The notes under the pieces were generated by a model that made no database searches, was not told the origin of the DNA, and worked only from the letters and a program-made list of their open reading frames with translations. A stretch of 64,000 bases of DNA, from positions 77,001 through 141,000 of the forward strand of contig WPIO01000124.1 in assembly GCA_009760855.2 (NCBI GenBank). Direction: 5' to 3'. The position numbers and the translations under genes are program-made. Of this stretch, positions 31,345 to 44,500 are shown piece by piece (within the stretch, counting starts at the first letter, position 1; each line of letters opens with the position of its first letter). The DNA comes from Cristatella mucedo (taxonomy: Eukaryota; Bryozoa; Phylactolaemata; Cristatellidae).

Positions 31345-31705
31345 GAAGACGATTAGCTGTCCCATTCCTCCGCTTAAAGACAGCTTTAGCTCTGCAGGTC
31401 CTAGACTGTGGAACTCGCTTCCACAATTCTTACGCAACGACAACTGCTCTCCTACTGCCGACTATGGCACATCCTTTTCAGCGGTCCTGAGCTGCTACTT
31501 CCATGCTATTCACTACCTCAACTGCTCTTCTGACTCTGCTATGCTTCCCACTTTCTCTTTGTTGCGTGAGACGAAGTCTGTTGGCTACCGAATGTGTACC
31601 GCAAGCCGCTTAGGCTGCGAGTGCGCTATACAAAACTCTCCTGCGTAACACCCACATGGTCTTTATGACTTTGTGGAGTTACAGACGGAGATTACATTAC
31701 AATGC
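31345..31705 (+). mobile_element. LINE-A 3' end with ATTAC tail
   Basis: Matches the LINE-A C-terminal region and 3' UTR ('gccgcttaggctgcgagtgc'), ending 'gagattacattac'. Confidence 0.85.
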
Positions 31706-31859
31706 TTAGATAGGCAAACTTATTCGTAGCGCCAGCGCCACCTCGCGGAGCTGAAGGAGCTCCCGACTTCGCTGGGCTGTGCAACGTGGCCGGCGTCACC
31801 ACCTGTACATTTGATGCAGCACCTGCTTGATTAATTCGGTCTTGAATGCAGACATGAGC

Positions 31860-32235
31860 TGTCTAGATGCCGCCCTTACGAAACTGGAATACTGCACTAT
31901 CAAGCCTCCCAGTATACCACCTGCTCCTCCGACTCAAGTCATTAAGCCGTGTCAACGAACCTCAACCCTTTGGTTACCGCGTCTTCAGTTCTTTTACCCA
32001 CAGAGCCCGGAACTCATTCCCGACGGAAATCACGACGTCTTCTGACGCGATAATATTGAAAAAGAAGCTATAAAATTCACCCTTTCCTCAAAGCCTTTGC
32101 TCCGCTTGCATGAATTGTGCTTTGTGTGCTTATGCATCCGGAAATTGTACAGGCATCACCAACCAATTTGCATGCTTCCTTTCCAGCTCTTGTAAAAGTG
32201 AATAGAAGCTGATTTAAAGCGCTATTGACGCTAGA
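31860..32235 (+). mobile_element. LINE-C fragment
   Basis: 'ataccacctgctcctccgac' and following blocks parallel the LINE-C copy at 37370-37600. Heavily decayed. Confidence 0.55.
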
Positions 32236-32561
32236 CAAGTTTTTACTATTATAGTTATTATTCTCACTTTCAAAATTTATATTAGTTATCTTAGAGAACT
32301 GTACAAGTGAGTATTTTATTATCTATATTACCATTATCCTGACTTCCGCAACTTTGAATAACGATGCTCTTTGACAATAAAAATAGTAATAATAATAATA
32401 ATAATGATATCTCATTTGCATAGTAACTAAATAAACTTAATTTCTATCTAGGTGCTTTGCCAACTCATTGTAAGAGACTCAATACCCAAAGGTTAGGGAC
32501 AGGCATATATATATATATTCCATCGTAGTATATACACATAAACATATATATATATATATAT
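32236..32561. other. AT-rich spacer with (TAA)n and (TA)n runs
   Basis: Simple runs at about 32385-32405, 32505-32518 and 32545-32563. Confidence 0.7.
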
Positions 32562-32728
32562 ATAACTAATTTGTATTGATATATCGCCCTAAGAGAACTA
32601 AATTTCTATCCAGGCACTTCATATGCAGCAGGGCTCGACGCCACGACCTCAGCAGTCAAAGGCGAGTACCTTGACCTCAGTCGTCAATAGCGAGCACCTT
32701 GACCCCTGGGGCAAACCAGGACGGCTGG
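32562..32728 (-). mobile_element. SINE-2 copy with internal 30-bp duplication
   Basis: Minus-strand tail, B-box region ('gggctcgacgccacgacctc' on plus) and head. The segment containing 'cgagtaccttgacctcag' is repeated once inside the element. Confidence 0.7.
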
Positions 32729-33084
32729 AACCAAGCTTAGGGCCAGCCGGCTGAAGCACATGTGCACTTACGGCCACCGGTTAGTAAGATCTCTGGCTCA
32801 TAACATTTCTGCGAGCTATTTGTAAGCGCTGGAGGGCTGATGGCTGGGTAAAATTTCCCTTGGCGATGGGTTCTGTGGGTTAAAACGTTGTAGGGTTTTC
32901 CGGCATGCAAAATTTGTGAATTCAAGTTACATTCATATTTGTGCAACTTGCAAACACATCGGTAGTGGCATTCTTCTAGATACTATGTCGTTATGGCAAT
33001 ATAAAGGATACTACTGACATTCTAGGAAATCTTGAAATAAGACCAGCCAAGCAACTAGCTCTTGCACTGCCATCTCATTGTGGG
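32729..33084. other. nothing recognised
   Basis: Short frames only. Confidence 0.4.
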
Positions 33085-33400
33085 CTTTGCTTCGATATCC
33101 AGGACATCGTCCTGAAAGCGAAAATAGAACAATAGAACCGCGAGTGAATAAAACTGAACCGCTACTCATAGGACTGCCTACGCGTGCGGCTTTGCTAGGA
33201 GATTTTTCTCTTCTAACAGCCGACGCTGTTGTGCGATCGTCATTGCGTGCTCGGAATTTAGGTGTCATCTTTGATAACAGCTTCGATTTGGAAGGCTTCA
33301 TTACGAAGACTGCATCCATCGGTAGCTATCACGTCCGATCCCTGTCTAAGATCAGGGACAATCTACCACGGTGGCTTGCTAGAAATTTTTTTAAGTAGGA
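33085..33400 (+). mobile_element. LINE-A RT thumb fragment
   Basis: Frame with VNKTEPLLIGLP, ADAVVRSSLRARNLGVIFDN and YHVRSLSKIRDNLPRWLARN aligns to the LINE-A RT end. Confidence 0.8.
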
Positions 33401-34705
33401 GCTATGGGTCCCTGTTGAGCAGTGATACAGAGCCAGAGTGATGGCAGAGGTTGACAGGCCAGCCAACCTCAATCAGCAGCTCCCGCGGGTATCGGACCAA
33501 TTCTAAAGGCCGAATCGCCACCGCTGGTCTCAGAGCTTCCTGGCTTGCTCTTAAGCTCTTGCTCTCTAACCGCACTGGCGCTTCTCTCTCGCTTTCTGCT
33601 CCAGGACAAAGGAGTTCTTGCCCGCCGCCGAACAACTCTTGTTCGCGCTAAAATTCAGCCAAGGCCAACAAGGCACTACAGCCTGACCGGGCTAACCTCG
33701 TGGGGTGGCTATTCAGCCGGCCGTTCGTCTTGCCACTGCTATCAATCAGCAGCGGCCAGCCCCGGCGAATCCAGTACCATAGACACGGCATATCAGACCA
33801 GCCTCCCTCAAAGACACTCCTGCTGCTCAAAAGACACTCTCCAGAGCTACTGCTTGGCGATCTGTTCCTCATTAAAACTGACTACTTTTAAATGTGTATT
33901 TCTTAGCGGTATTTCTCCCTAAGAACATAACAATGACGATGCTGGAGTCTGACAATCACACAAACATCAGCCTTTACACTAAAACTCGCATATAATAGTT
34001 AATTAACCCGCGGGTGCATGGCAGCGAGAGATGATATCAGTAAAAGGAGGTCTTGAACCTACCACGGCAGTTGCTCTGTGCAAGAGGCTTGTACATCTCA
34101 CTTCCTACCCAAGTTCCCAAAATTCAGCTGCCTTATTCTGACCATGTCAACAAAATAGCAACAATGCTGGAGTACATAAATGCCTAAACTCCGGCAGAGG
34201 ATGTCGAGTCACTGAACTAACCCATATAATATTTAAATTCGCAATAGATTTCATGAATGCATCTTCGTGTGTGTGCAAAAGCCGAACGCAATTATGAGTC
34301 CATCGGTTTCTGGGATTTAAAACGCTTGCATCGTTTAGAAGCCAAATCGGGCACACGGTCTACCTGAATATACTAGCGAAAACTTGATCAAAGGATGTCA
34401 CTAACGTGACCAACTAAGAGTGCGAACGCTGCCATCGGGACTCATTAATAAACGCAATAAAATCTGGGTGAGCCATCGGCCAGATTAAATAGCGCTACAA
34501 AAAACGCAGACAATCGTAAACGCTAGAGAGATTGGCCGTGCACTCCACAGAAGTTAACCAATACATCCGATACAGAGGTAAGGTTCTGCCAACTCAGACA
34601 TGTGTAACTTAGACTCCGCGTAGCTGTTCCTTCCCGGTGCTACATGTTGATGAAAGGGGTATCGCGGACAATTCCAACTGCAGCCAACTTTCACACGCAG
34701 TCGCC
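33401..34705. other. intergenic, nothing recognised
   Basis: No exon or repeat family assigned. Confidence 0.4.
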
Positions 34706-34823
34706 GACTTGCACTCGGAAAGAAATGGACACCCTTTCGTGCCCGTAACGTGATATCACCATGATTTTCCAACCACGAGATTCCCAATAGTACAGTCTTC
34801 ACACCGACTTTATGGTCGGTCAT
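34706..34823 (-). pseudogene. RAB24 exon-1-like copy, frame-damaged
   Basis: The minus frame starts MTDHKVGVKTVLLG, matching RAB24 exon 1 ([14 protein letters not shown]). The frame then slips: after a net 2-base shortening relative to the intact exon, another frame reads ISRYGHERVSISFRVQ, parallel to [16 protein letters not shown]. The intact exon and this copy both end in a CAA codon near a GT. The P-loop GKxxxxGKT is not readable, so a working GTPase start is unlikely. Found by eye; an independent alignment is needed. The ATG faces the THG1 start 291 bases away. Confidence 0.5.
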
Positions 34824-35114
34824 TTGAAATTACGTCAGTTTGCAAACGGGCGCAGCTTTATTGCAGATGCGGAAGCAGGCACTACTAGCAAGGCCACCGC
34901 CGCTACTGGCGAAATTCTAAAGGTCAAACAACAGTTACCGCCAAAGATTATCTATGACAGCTCCCCTTAGGGCTGATAAACTTTCAAAGGAAGAGAAAAC
35001 CAAACAGAAATTTTCCCGTCGGAAATAATGAGTAACAGTTCGCCTGGAACGATGAGAATGATTTTTACGCTCAAGCTTACGCGCATCTAGTTATTTGGCC
35101 TTCACCTCCCGGCG
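34824..35114. promoter_or_regulatory. THG1 upstream region, possibly bidirectional
   Basis: 291 bases separate the THG1 first Met from the RAB24-like copy on the other strand. No TATA box stands out. Promoter role inferred from position. Confidence 0.35.
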
Positions 35115-35335
35115 ATGGCGACCTCGACCCCGATGGCCCCGCCCACTCCGCATGTCCCAATTTGCCGAGCATGGCGCCAAAGCGCGATAAGGCATTTCAT
35201 GGCGAAACTTTTTATTGACGCAGCTTGGCGAATGGCTAAGAGCAAGTTTGAGTACGTAAAGCATTTTGAAGCGACGGACAGGTGCCTTCAGAATTGCTGG
35301 ATCGTAGTTCGTCTCGACGGCAAAGGATTTAGCAA
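35115..35335 (+). CDS. THG1: THG1 exon 1
   Basis: Starts at ATG 35115 or 35232; includes [20 protein letters not shown] and RLDGKGF with catalytic Asp29. Ends AGCAA|GTATGT, phase 2. A further in-frame Met lies at 35199. Confidence 0.93.
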
Positions 35336-38300
35336 GTATGTAACTTTACCCTGGAATTACTATCGCCCTCTGCACCGTATGCTCTAATGTCAACTGTTAG
35401 CTGCAGCATCCTTGCCGGAAACCTTCGCCAGAAACCGCTCGTTACCTCTCGAGAAGGTCGCTTTCGCTGTAGCTCGACATGCGTTCTTTCCTTGATAAGG
35501 CGGCCTCGAGTCGTTACTTAGTTACTTTCCGTAAGCGCCACCACAGCGGCGCTTGCTCGCTTCGCTATCGGGCCCACATTTGCGCGATTCCTGGTCAGCT
35601 GATCACTCGAACAGCTGTTAACTCGTTCCATTGGTGTCCCGGATAGCTGACAGCTCAGAAATACAGTCTGGTGTTGGCACATCCGCACATGTGTTGCGCC
35701 CCACCTTCTGGAGGGGCTCGTTCTCGGTCTCGTGGAGTAGAGATCACCTTTCGCCGATTTGAGCGACAAGCCTACAAGGGCCGAACGCGCCCTCTTGCAG
35801 CTGACATTGACCGAATGTTGTGCGAGTAGAAGCGACAGGCGCTGACCAAGATTGTGATTCGCAAAGACTGCCGGTTCGGTGCTCGCGGCTGAGTAAGTGA
35901 AGCAGCAGTCTGGGAGCAACTGTCAGCCATTGTCGCTCAATTCGTAAAGGACAGTCTTTTCGACCAACAGAATGGGGTGTTCCCGAACACTTTAATGTGG
36001 CAGCGGTCTAGTCTCACTTGCTTTTCACATTTCTTTGGTTGTGTACGCTTTTCGTTGCTCAATAAATCGCTGCTGCCTACTTAATTACCTTAGCGCAGTC
36101 TTCAGTGGGGTGAGTGACCCGACGTTGCTTGTTGGGGTGCTAAGCTGTCATTCGTGGAAACGTGCATCTTCCATGATGCGTGATATGAAGTACCCGTTGC
36201 ATGCAAACTCGTCGTTGCTGCAATGCAGCTCAGACAGGATTTCCGGAGCTCGGCACATCGATGCAGATCCTCAAAACCTGAGCATTGCATTAGTGCCGGA
36301 AGGAAGCATTGCTTTGCAATGTGGTGCATAGCTGAGAGTCATGATCCAATCTTTAGTCCCCTCCCCCCTCCCCCGTGTGTCAGTGCTCACCCTTCTGTGA
36401 TTCAAGATGCTAACAGCATATATTGCCGACATTCACACTCGGATGGCTGCAAACTTTTTTAAATTAAATGGCGTAAAAATCAACTTAGGGGAAAACCAAA
36501 TGTTATACGGGAACTGAAAAGCCCAGCTTTCCAAATTCCCTCGACCAGGATATATCCTTTAGCCTCTGCGTGGAATCTGAACGTCCTCTTTCAATGTAAT
36601 GTAATGTAATGTAATTTATCTCCGTCTGTAACTCCACACAGTCATAAAGACCATGTTGGTGTTACACAGGAGAGTTTTGTATAGGGCACTCACAGCCTAA
36701 GCGGCTTTCGGTACGCATTTGGTAGCCAACAGACTTCGTCTCACGCAACAAAGAGAAAGTGGGAAGCATAGCAGAGTCAGGAGAGCAGTTGAGGTAGTGA
36801 GTAGCATGGAAGTAGCAGCTCAGGACCACTGACAAGGATGAGCCATGGTCGGCAGCAGTGGAGTAGTTGTCGTTGCGTAAGAATTGTGGAAGCAAGTTTC
36901 ACAGTCTAGGACCTGCAGAGCTAAAGCTTCTGTCGCCAACGGCCTTTAAGTGGAGACTTGTCCCTAAATAAGCAGATCAGCTCCACAGTCAAGCCTTTCC
37001 TACATTCTCCTACATAACCATACCCAAAAACTCGGGCTTGCTCAGATAAGGACACTATGGCGGCCAAGTCGATTCATGCACTCGTGACATCCCTACTAGA
37101 GTTCTGTAACTCACTACCTTGTAGGGCCCTTTTTGCCCGTGCAACAAGACGCTTACAGCTGGTGCAAAACGGGGCAACAGCTAGACGTATCTATCGTAAA
37201 TGTATCTGTGGCCACGCCTTACACCGTGGCTCACCAATCTGCACTGGCTGCCCATCGAGCAGCAGATTTTCTTCGTGGACTTTGAGACCCTGTCGCTCAC
37301 CTTCAGACTCGTCCAGACTCTGGCTCCAGCCTGCCTGCCTAAATTACTTTCGCATTAGGCTTCCTATCGTGCCACCAGCTCCTCTTCTGAATCTGGTCCA
37401 TTAGTTGCTCGCCTGACTAACTTCCGATTTCTTGGAGACCATACCTTTAGTTTGCATGCACCCAAAGCCAGGAACTCACTACCGACTGACATGACGTCAT
37501 CTGATTTGACGATATTTTGATGGAGGCTTAAAGCCCATCTGCTTTGCACAAGATTTGCTCTGTCTAGGTAAATTTTCTTTTCGTGTGGATGTGCGTTACA
37601 AAACTGTGCAGGTCCTGGCTAAGGGCAAGAAGATCGTACTTTTTATGGTGCCTAAGTGACGTTCTTTTTTCTGTGCTTTGCTTACCTGTGCATGATACAG
37701 TGCATACATGTTACTAACCAGCAGTCCTACTAACCAAAGGCTATGAATGTCTTCTTTCGCACGTGTGCATGCTTAGCCAAGCATGATATTTTGGTGCTTT
37801 CGCACACAGTTATCTAATCATGATACCTTACTTGTGGTTATTGCTTCTCTTGCAGCAAGTTGTATAGCGCCCGAATAGAGATTCAGTTATCTTGGTGTGT
37901 TATCCAAAAGCCCTTATTTGTATCCTTCTTTTATATACGAATCGTGTTGCTTCAGGTCAGTTTCTCATCTATAGTGTTGTCAAGAGCTGCACTTACGGAT
38001 CCAACTTTTATATGACTATCTCGGAAAGTAGTAGGTCATCAAAGTAATTTGACCAGGTGCATCTTTATCGTCAGAGGAAGTTGGTCAAATCGGTCACACT
38101 AAGACAATGTCAATGCAGCTTATAAACCTACTTTTATAACCTACTTTTAAAACCTACAGTGTGACCAGCTCGACCAGCTTCCTCGGATGATCATAATATG
38201 ATGATGGCCTTTGATCTTATTAAAATTCCTCTGTTGATTTTGGTTGCTCGAGAGATGGTCTTGCGAACGATTGGGACGAGTGAATACGGCATAAAGTCAG

Positions 38301-40624
38301 GCCTGATTGGTAACAGTGACAGCGTAGTGGTTAGTTTGGCTCCGGTTGTTCATCATGTCACCTTGGAACAGGATAATTATAATACTAGCTGATTCAACAG
38401 TCTCTTGTGTATAGCGACAGAAGAGCCTTTACGGCTATTACTACCGCTTGCAGCAGGATAAGAACTCACAACCTGGGGACCGAGGTCGTGAAAAGCAACT
38501 GCCTTACCTAGTGTGCCATCACGGTTGTCTGACCACTAGTACATTCGGATTTAGCTTAAATGCATTTTTGATCGTTTTTTTGTAGTATCTTTGCAGTGTA
38601 TTGAGCTTTGCTCTACATGCACGCTGTAATGTTCTGCCGACAAGTCGTGTCCAGATTCTACTTGCCACTCACTCCGAAAGTCTACATGATTCTATTAGTG
38701 CCATAATATGTTTCTGTTGGCTCAGCATTGGTTCACTTTTTTCAGCGAATGCTTGCATTCATCAAGGCAGGCAGCATTGTCCGTGTGAGCACATGCTGTT
38801 ATTTTGCCCCTTGCCTCTTTTGATAGCGGCACTAGGTAGCCTAGTGAAGGCCTTGCTGCCGCTATTGGGTTTGGAAAAAGAAATCCTCTGCACGACCACC
38901 GTTTAATAGCCGAACCCTCCATGCTTGTCACGTCAACTCACACGACTGCTGTTAATCCTATTGTGTTGTACTTGTGTAATCTAAAGTCGAGTAGAGCCTA
39001 GTGTGGTACAGCCGTGTAGCCACAGGGACCGCGAGAGAGGTTTTTACCTGGCAGAACTCGTCGGTGGCCTTTCGATGCTCTGTATATTGATACCGTTCAT
39101 TGATATCGTTGCTTCTCTTGTGATGTGGAGGTGGAGTTGAGAATCATGGAGAGAGGGTTGACAAGCAGGAAGGGGTTTGTTTAACAAGCCGAAGGGCGTT
39201 GGAAAGGGTTGCTTACACGGGACGACAGTCGAGAAAGTAGTGAAGCTGAAGTCGCAGCTATCGACTGCCGGAAGAAAGCATGTCAGAGATGGGAGCGGGA
39301 GTGCATTCAGCCTCGCCAGCACAACAGAGAGCTCCGCCGACCGGTGTGCTCCTCGACCTGGGGCAGGACCTGCGCTTGGCCAGCCATGGGCCACGACCGC
39401 AGGCAAGGAGCTAGCTTGTGCTCGACGATCGAAGTGGGCATTATGTGACTCTGGTGGCTGGTTTTGTTTTAAGTTCGTGTGTCAACACTCTAGGACGACG
39501 TGACGACTTTTCTTTTTAGCACTGCAGCATCTCTAAGGGGGGCATAGAGCTGCACAGATCCGGCAGGTGGTGTAGCTGTTTATATATAACCGTGTTATTC
39601 ATGTTTGTTTATCAAGCATGATATTACTCACCATTCAATCGTGTTTCCCTTTGCAGCAAATGTAAAGCGCCTAGAAAGAGATTGAGTTCTCTGAGGGTGC
39701 TTTATCAAGTGTATTATTATTATTTTTATTTGTGATTGTTAGAAGAGCTCCTGGATGTATGAAGAGTTAGCCGACCAGTTGCAATGAGACATGTGCTGCA
39801 AGGAAAGTCTTAGTGCAGTCCCCGTGCAGTGCTCCTCTTTCCTTTCTTTTTTTTACCGCCTACACTGGGCATGGAAATCGGCTCTTGCCAGCTGTGCAGT
39901 GTATTAGTTCAGTTTGGAAAAAAAGGGTGTGTGGCAGTAGCCTACTAAGCAGTGGTTCAGTGGACACCTGGCAATGGCAGCTTTAATCGCATCTTACGGT
40001 TGGATTCGGTGCATGCATAGGCCTACTGCTAGGGGTCGCCGGGGTGCAGTCATCCTTGGGCTGACCGAAGGGCTATACTGGGCACCATGCTGCCCCACGC
40101 TGCTCCGCACTTCCCAGGAACTTAACTGGCAAGGTTGAGATCCCCTCGATAAATTCCTGGGTACGCTGCCCTGGTTACTTCAGTAATCCTGTGAGTGTGT
40201 GTGCACGTGCATACGTGTTTGCACAAGTGCTTGTCTTTTAGGGTGTGTGTGTAAATGTGTGTGAAGCATGTGTGTACATGCATATGCTTGTGTATGTGTG
40301 TGCTCTCTCGCACGTGCGAGTGTGTGGAGCATTAATACGGTAGAGTCGGGAGCCGGTTGTCTAGCATGAATAGCACTAAGTTTTTCAATGGCTCTCGTAG
40401 CTTCAGAATAAAAGTAGAATGAATATGTCGTGTCGACATCGATATTTGAATCTACGATCTCTGGCAACAATTGCTAACGTTCTATCAGCTCAGCCAGGTC
40501 GAGACAGCTGGCCACCGGAGTTGAGGTATCAGCTGGGGGGGGGTGAGGCCTTTCATATGTCTCTTACATCTTTGCACCAACAACCAGTATGTTATGCATT
40601 AAACAACTCTAGACTTTCAGCTGC

Positions 40625-40672
<48 letters not shown>

Positions 40673-41533
40673 AGAATTTCTGGTGAAGAGCAAGGCTGGA
40701 TTTTTTTCAGGTTCTCAGATTCACATTGCTTCGAGAAGCCCAACGATGGCCGTGCGCTAGCTCTCATGAATTGTGCGGCTCAAAAAGTCATGGCCGACTT
40801 TAAAGACATCGTGCTTGCTTACGGTCAGAGTGATGAGTACAGTTTTGTGTTCAGACGGACCACAGAGACCTACAATCGCAGAGCGAGGTACAGTTGCACC
40901 TTGTTTTGCTTGTTATCTATCTATTCACTTGTGGCTTGATTTTACCCCTTGATTTGACCACTACTGGCTGGCACTCACATCGGGTTCTTCACTACCGATA
41001 TCAAGCTTGCTATGATGTTATATGTGAAGCGCCTGAATAGTGATTAAGTTCTCTTAGGGTGCTATATACAAATGAATTATATTTTTATCGAAGAGCTGCT
41101 GGCTACCGTTCATGTACCTGATGCATGCACACCACTGTCCCACGTTGCTCACTTATGTCCGTTAGTTGGCATGCATTTGTCAGAATCATTCGTTCACTCG
41201 ACATTGTAGCAGGCCAGAAAATTATAACCTGTAAGCTTCGATTGGTTTTTATCCGGGTTATGTCATCGTGAGGCTAAAGAGTTGGCCCTCCGTGGCCGAT
41301 GAGGGTTTGCACGATCGGCAGTTGAGAGAACTACCTTGTCAAACTTTGCTATACCCTCCCCATAAGCTTCAGTGACTACATTCTACAACTCCACTATTTT
41401 CGAGTCGAGTTGTATTTCTTAACCGTAGCGCTATAGAAAGAAAGTGCTGTACTGCAGCCTAGCATCTGTTTTAATGTTTTTTGCTTTGTGTTGAGTTCCA
41501 GGCAAATATAGTGTGCCTTATATATATAAATTG

Positions 41534-41592
<59 letters not shown>

Positions 41593-44500
41593 ACATATGT
41601 GTGTGTATGTGCATTCAGTCAAAAAAACTTCTCACATTATGGCCACCAGTTGCAATGGCTGGAAATTCGTTCGGGCATTAAGACTGTTTACTACGATGCC
41701 AGGCATACTTAAGTTAATGCAAAGTATATGAAAATTTTAATTGACAGCCCCAAAACTAACACATGCTGCTGGTATGCATGCGTTGAGTATGACGTCGTCT
41801 TATTAGGATTCTTAATGACCTTTGTTTGGTCAGGTAAAGAGGCCACCTGCTTTTGAGTCTCTTCAGCTGTAGCACATTCCAATGAGTCTTCCTGAGTTTT
41901 ACTAAAAAGGTCAGAAACTGATGAACAACCTGCCTTAGTCTCCTGTCGACATTGCTCCATAGTCTTTCTATGGTGGTTCACATCGGGCGATTGGCTGGGC
42001 ACTGCATCGTCACCAAACACAGATTCGTCAACACGTATCTCACTGGCCTGGCAGTGTGATTTGGGTCGTTAACTTGCTGCCAAAATGTAATGACCCTCGA
42101 GCAGGATATTTGAGCTTTGAAATCTAGCTTGCTTGACCAACAGTATCTAAAGTAACTGACTTTTGCTACGATTGCGCCGGAGCAGAATGCATGCTGTTTC
42201 GTTGCAGTAAGCTGATGACTACCACAGCGAGCCTGTTCACATCGGCCTACGTGTATCATTGGACCGAGTTCTTCGGCGACAGCCAGCGGCTGCTGTATCC
42301 GCCCAGCTTCGATGGACGCGTCGTTCTTTACCCTACCGACCAGAACCTCAAGGACTATCTGAGCTGGCGCCAAGCGGATTGTGAGTGGATGGCGATGCTG
42401 CCAACCGCTTCGCGTCCCTTATCCGCCTTCTGCCTGCACTTACGGGTGTTAAACGCTCTCTGTGGTCAGGACCGTCACTTCATAGCAAAGCCACGTGTCG
42501 ATGGCAGGCTGCCTGCCGGCGAGCTAATTGTACCAATCCAAAGCGTATTCAGCTGCATGCGGTCCTTGCAAGTGCCACCCAATTGTGCACCGCCAGCCTC
42601 GCCGAGCCAAGTGCACTAACCACATTTGCATGCTGACCCTGTGCATGTCACCCCTAACCATATTATTCATTGTGTTTGTTTTCCAAGCATGATTTTACTC
42701 ACCATTCAATTGCATTTCCCTTTGCAGCAAATGTAAAGCGCCTAGAAAGAGATTAAGTTCTCTGAGGGCGCTTTATCAAGTACATTATTATTAATATTAT
42801 TATTAAGTGCAGGCTTGCCTAGCGTAGGCATACCTAGTGCAGGCTTGCCTAGCGCAGTCGTGGTTTGGCGCTCACGGCAGCTTTCTCTTGGGCCAGTGTC
42901 TGCTGTATGCGGTGTGGGTGAGTTGGGAATGACCTCACTTCTGCTCTTGGAAGTCGCGAGGTCATCTTCCAAGGACGGGGCGCCATACTGTACTCTTTTT
43001 TTCCCTACCGGTGTCGCGTGGTGGTTTTGAGCTCTGTGTAAATCCGCCTGCCGGCATATTAGCCAGGCTGCTGCACAGTGGACAGGCATTCCCCTTACTA
43101 GCCCTGCCCTAGATAAGCTTATCTGAGTCTTCGGCTACGGCCGCTACAGGACGTCGCCCAGAATGTTGTGCAAGTCGGCAGGTTCTGTTGACCGAACTGG
43201 TCGGAGCCGAAACTTGTGTGACATTGTGGAAGAAATGCATGCCCCCATCATCGAAAGAGCTCTTTCGTGCTCCAACTAATGTAAACGGTTTCTTGGAAAT
43301 CGACAGCCTGCTTATTGTTTATTACTTGCAATAAGTAAAATGAGGTCATGTTGTGCACATTGACTCCTACTATAAGGGCTCACCGTGTGCTAGGATTCTG
43401 TTTCAACCTACACGTCTTCGAGAAGGTAGGGTATGTCGTCTCATTTGCTTAGCACTTACTCTTGGACAAAATAATTCATCTACTAGTTATGGGCAAACCC
43501 AGTGTGCTTCACAAATTGGAAAGGCTGACGATCAAAATTGGCTCTGCTAGCATATCTCCCGTTGAATTAGCTCGAAGTCTAGGTCATATTTCAAAGCGAC
43601 CTCTCGTTAGACGACCCTATCAGCTCCACAGTCAAATCTGCCCATTTTCGGCTTCATAACATTGCTAAAATTCGGGCTTGTTTAGATAAGGATACCACAT
43701 CCAAGTTGGTCCACGCATTCGTGACATTCCGTCTCGACTTCTGCAACTCACTGCTTACTGGCCTACCAGCATGTGCGATCAGGCGATTGCAGCTGGTGCA
43801 AAACTTCGCAGCTAGGCTTGTCTGTCGTGAGCGTCGCAGTTGCCACATTACTCCACTTCTCGCCGACCTGCACTGGCTACCAGTCAAGCAATGGATTGAC
43901 TTCAAGGTTTTGTCGCTCACTTTTAGGTCACTTCATTCTTTGGCTCCAGCCTATCTCTCAGATATACTCCCCCATCAGGCCAAGCATTGTACCACCCGCT
44001 TTTCGGAATCCAACAGTCTGGAAATACCTCGTACAAACCTGAAATCCTTTGGAGACCGTGCATTTAGTTCGTATGCTCCCATAGCCTGGAACTCCCTCCC
44101 GACCTGCGTCAGAACGTCCCCTGACCTGACCACATTTAAAAAGAACTTAAAAACACACCTATTTAGGACAGCATTTAGTGGGTCCCTGTGATTCGTCCTT
44201 GATGTGCTTATGCATGCTGACACTGTGCATGCTACCACTAACCACATTTGCATGCTGACCCTGTGCATGTCACCCCTAACCATATTATTCATTTTGTTTG
44301 TTTATCAAGCATGATATTACTCACCATTTAATTGCATTTCCCTTAGCAGCAAACGTAAAGCGCCTAGAGAGAGATTGAGTTCTCTGAGGGTGCTTTATCG
44401 AGTGCATTATTGTTATTATATTATTATTATCTACTCTTGTGCGTGTGGAAGCAGGATGCAGCAGCAGCCGGGAATAAGTCCTGCAGCCGCCAAGTTAAAA

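Noticed and set aside
35518-35919. 133-codon minus frame in THG1 intron 1
   Set aside because: No domain, no plausible splice context, no repeat match.
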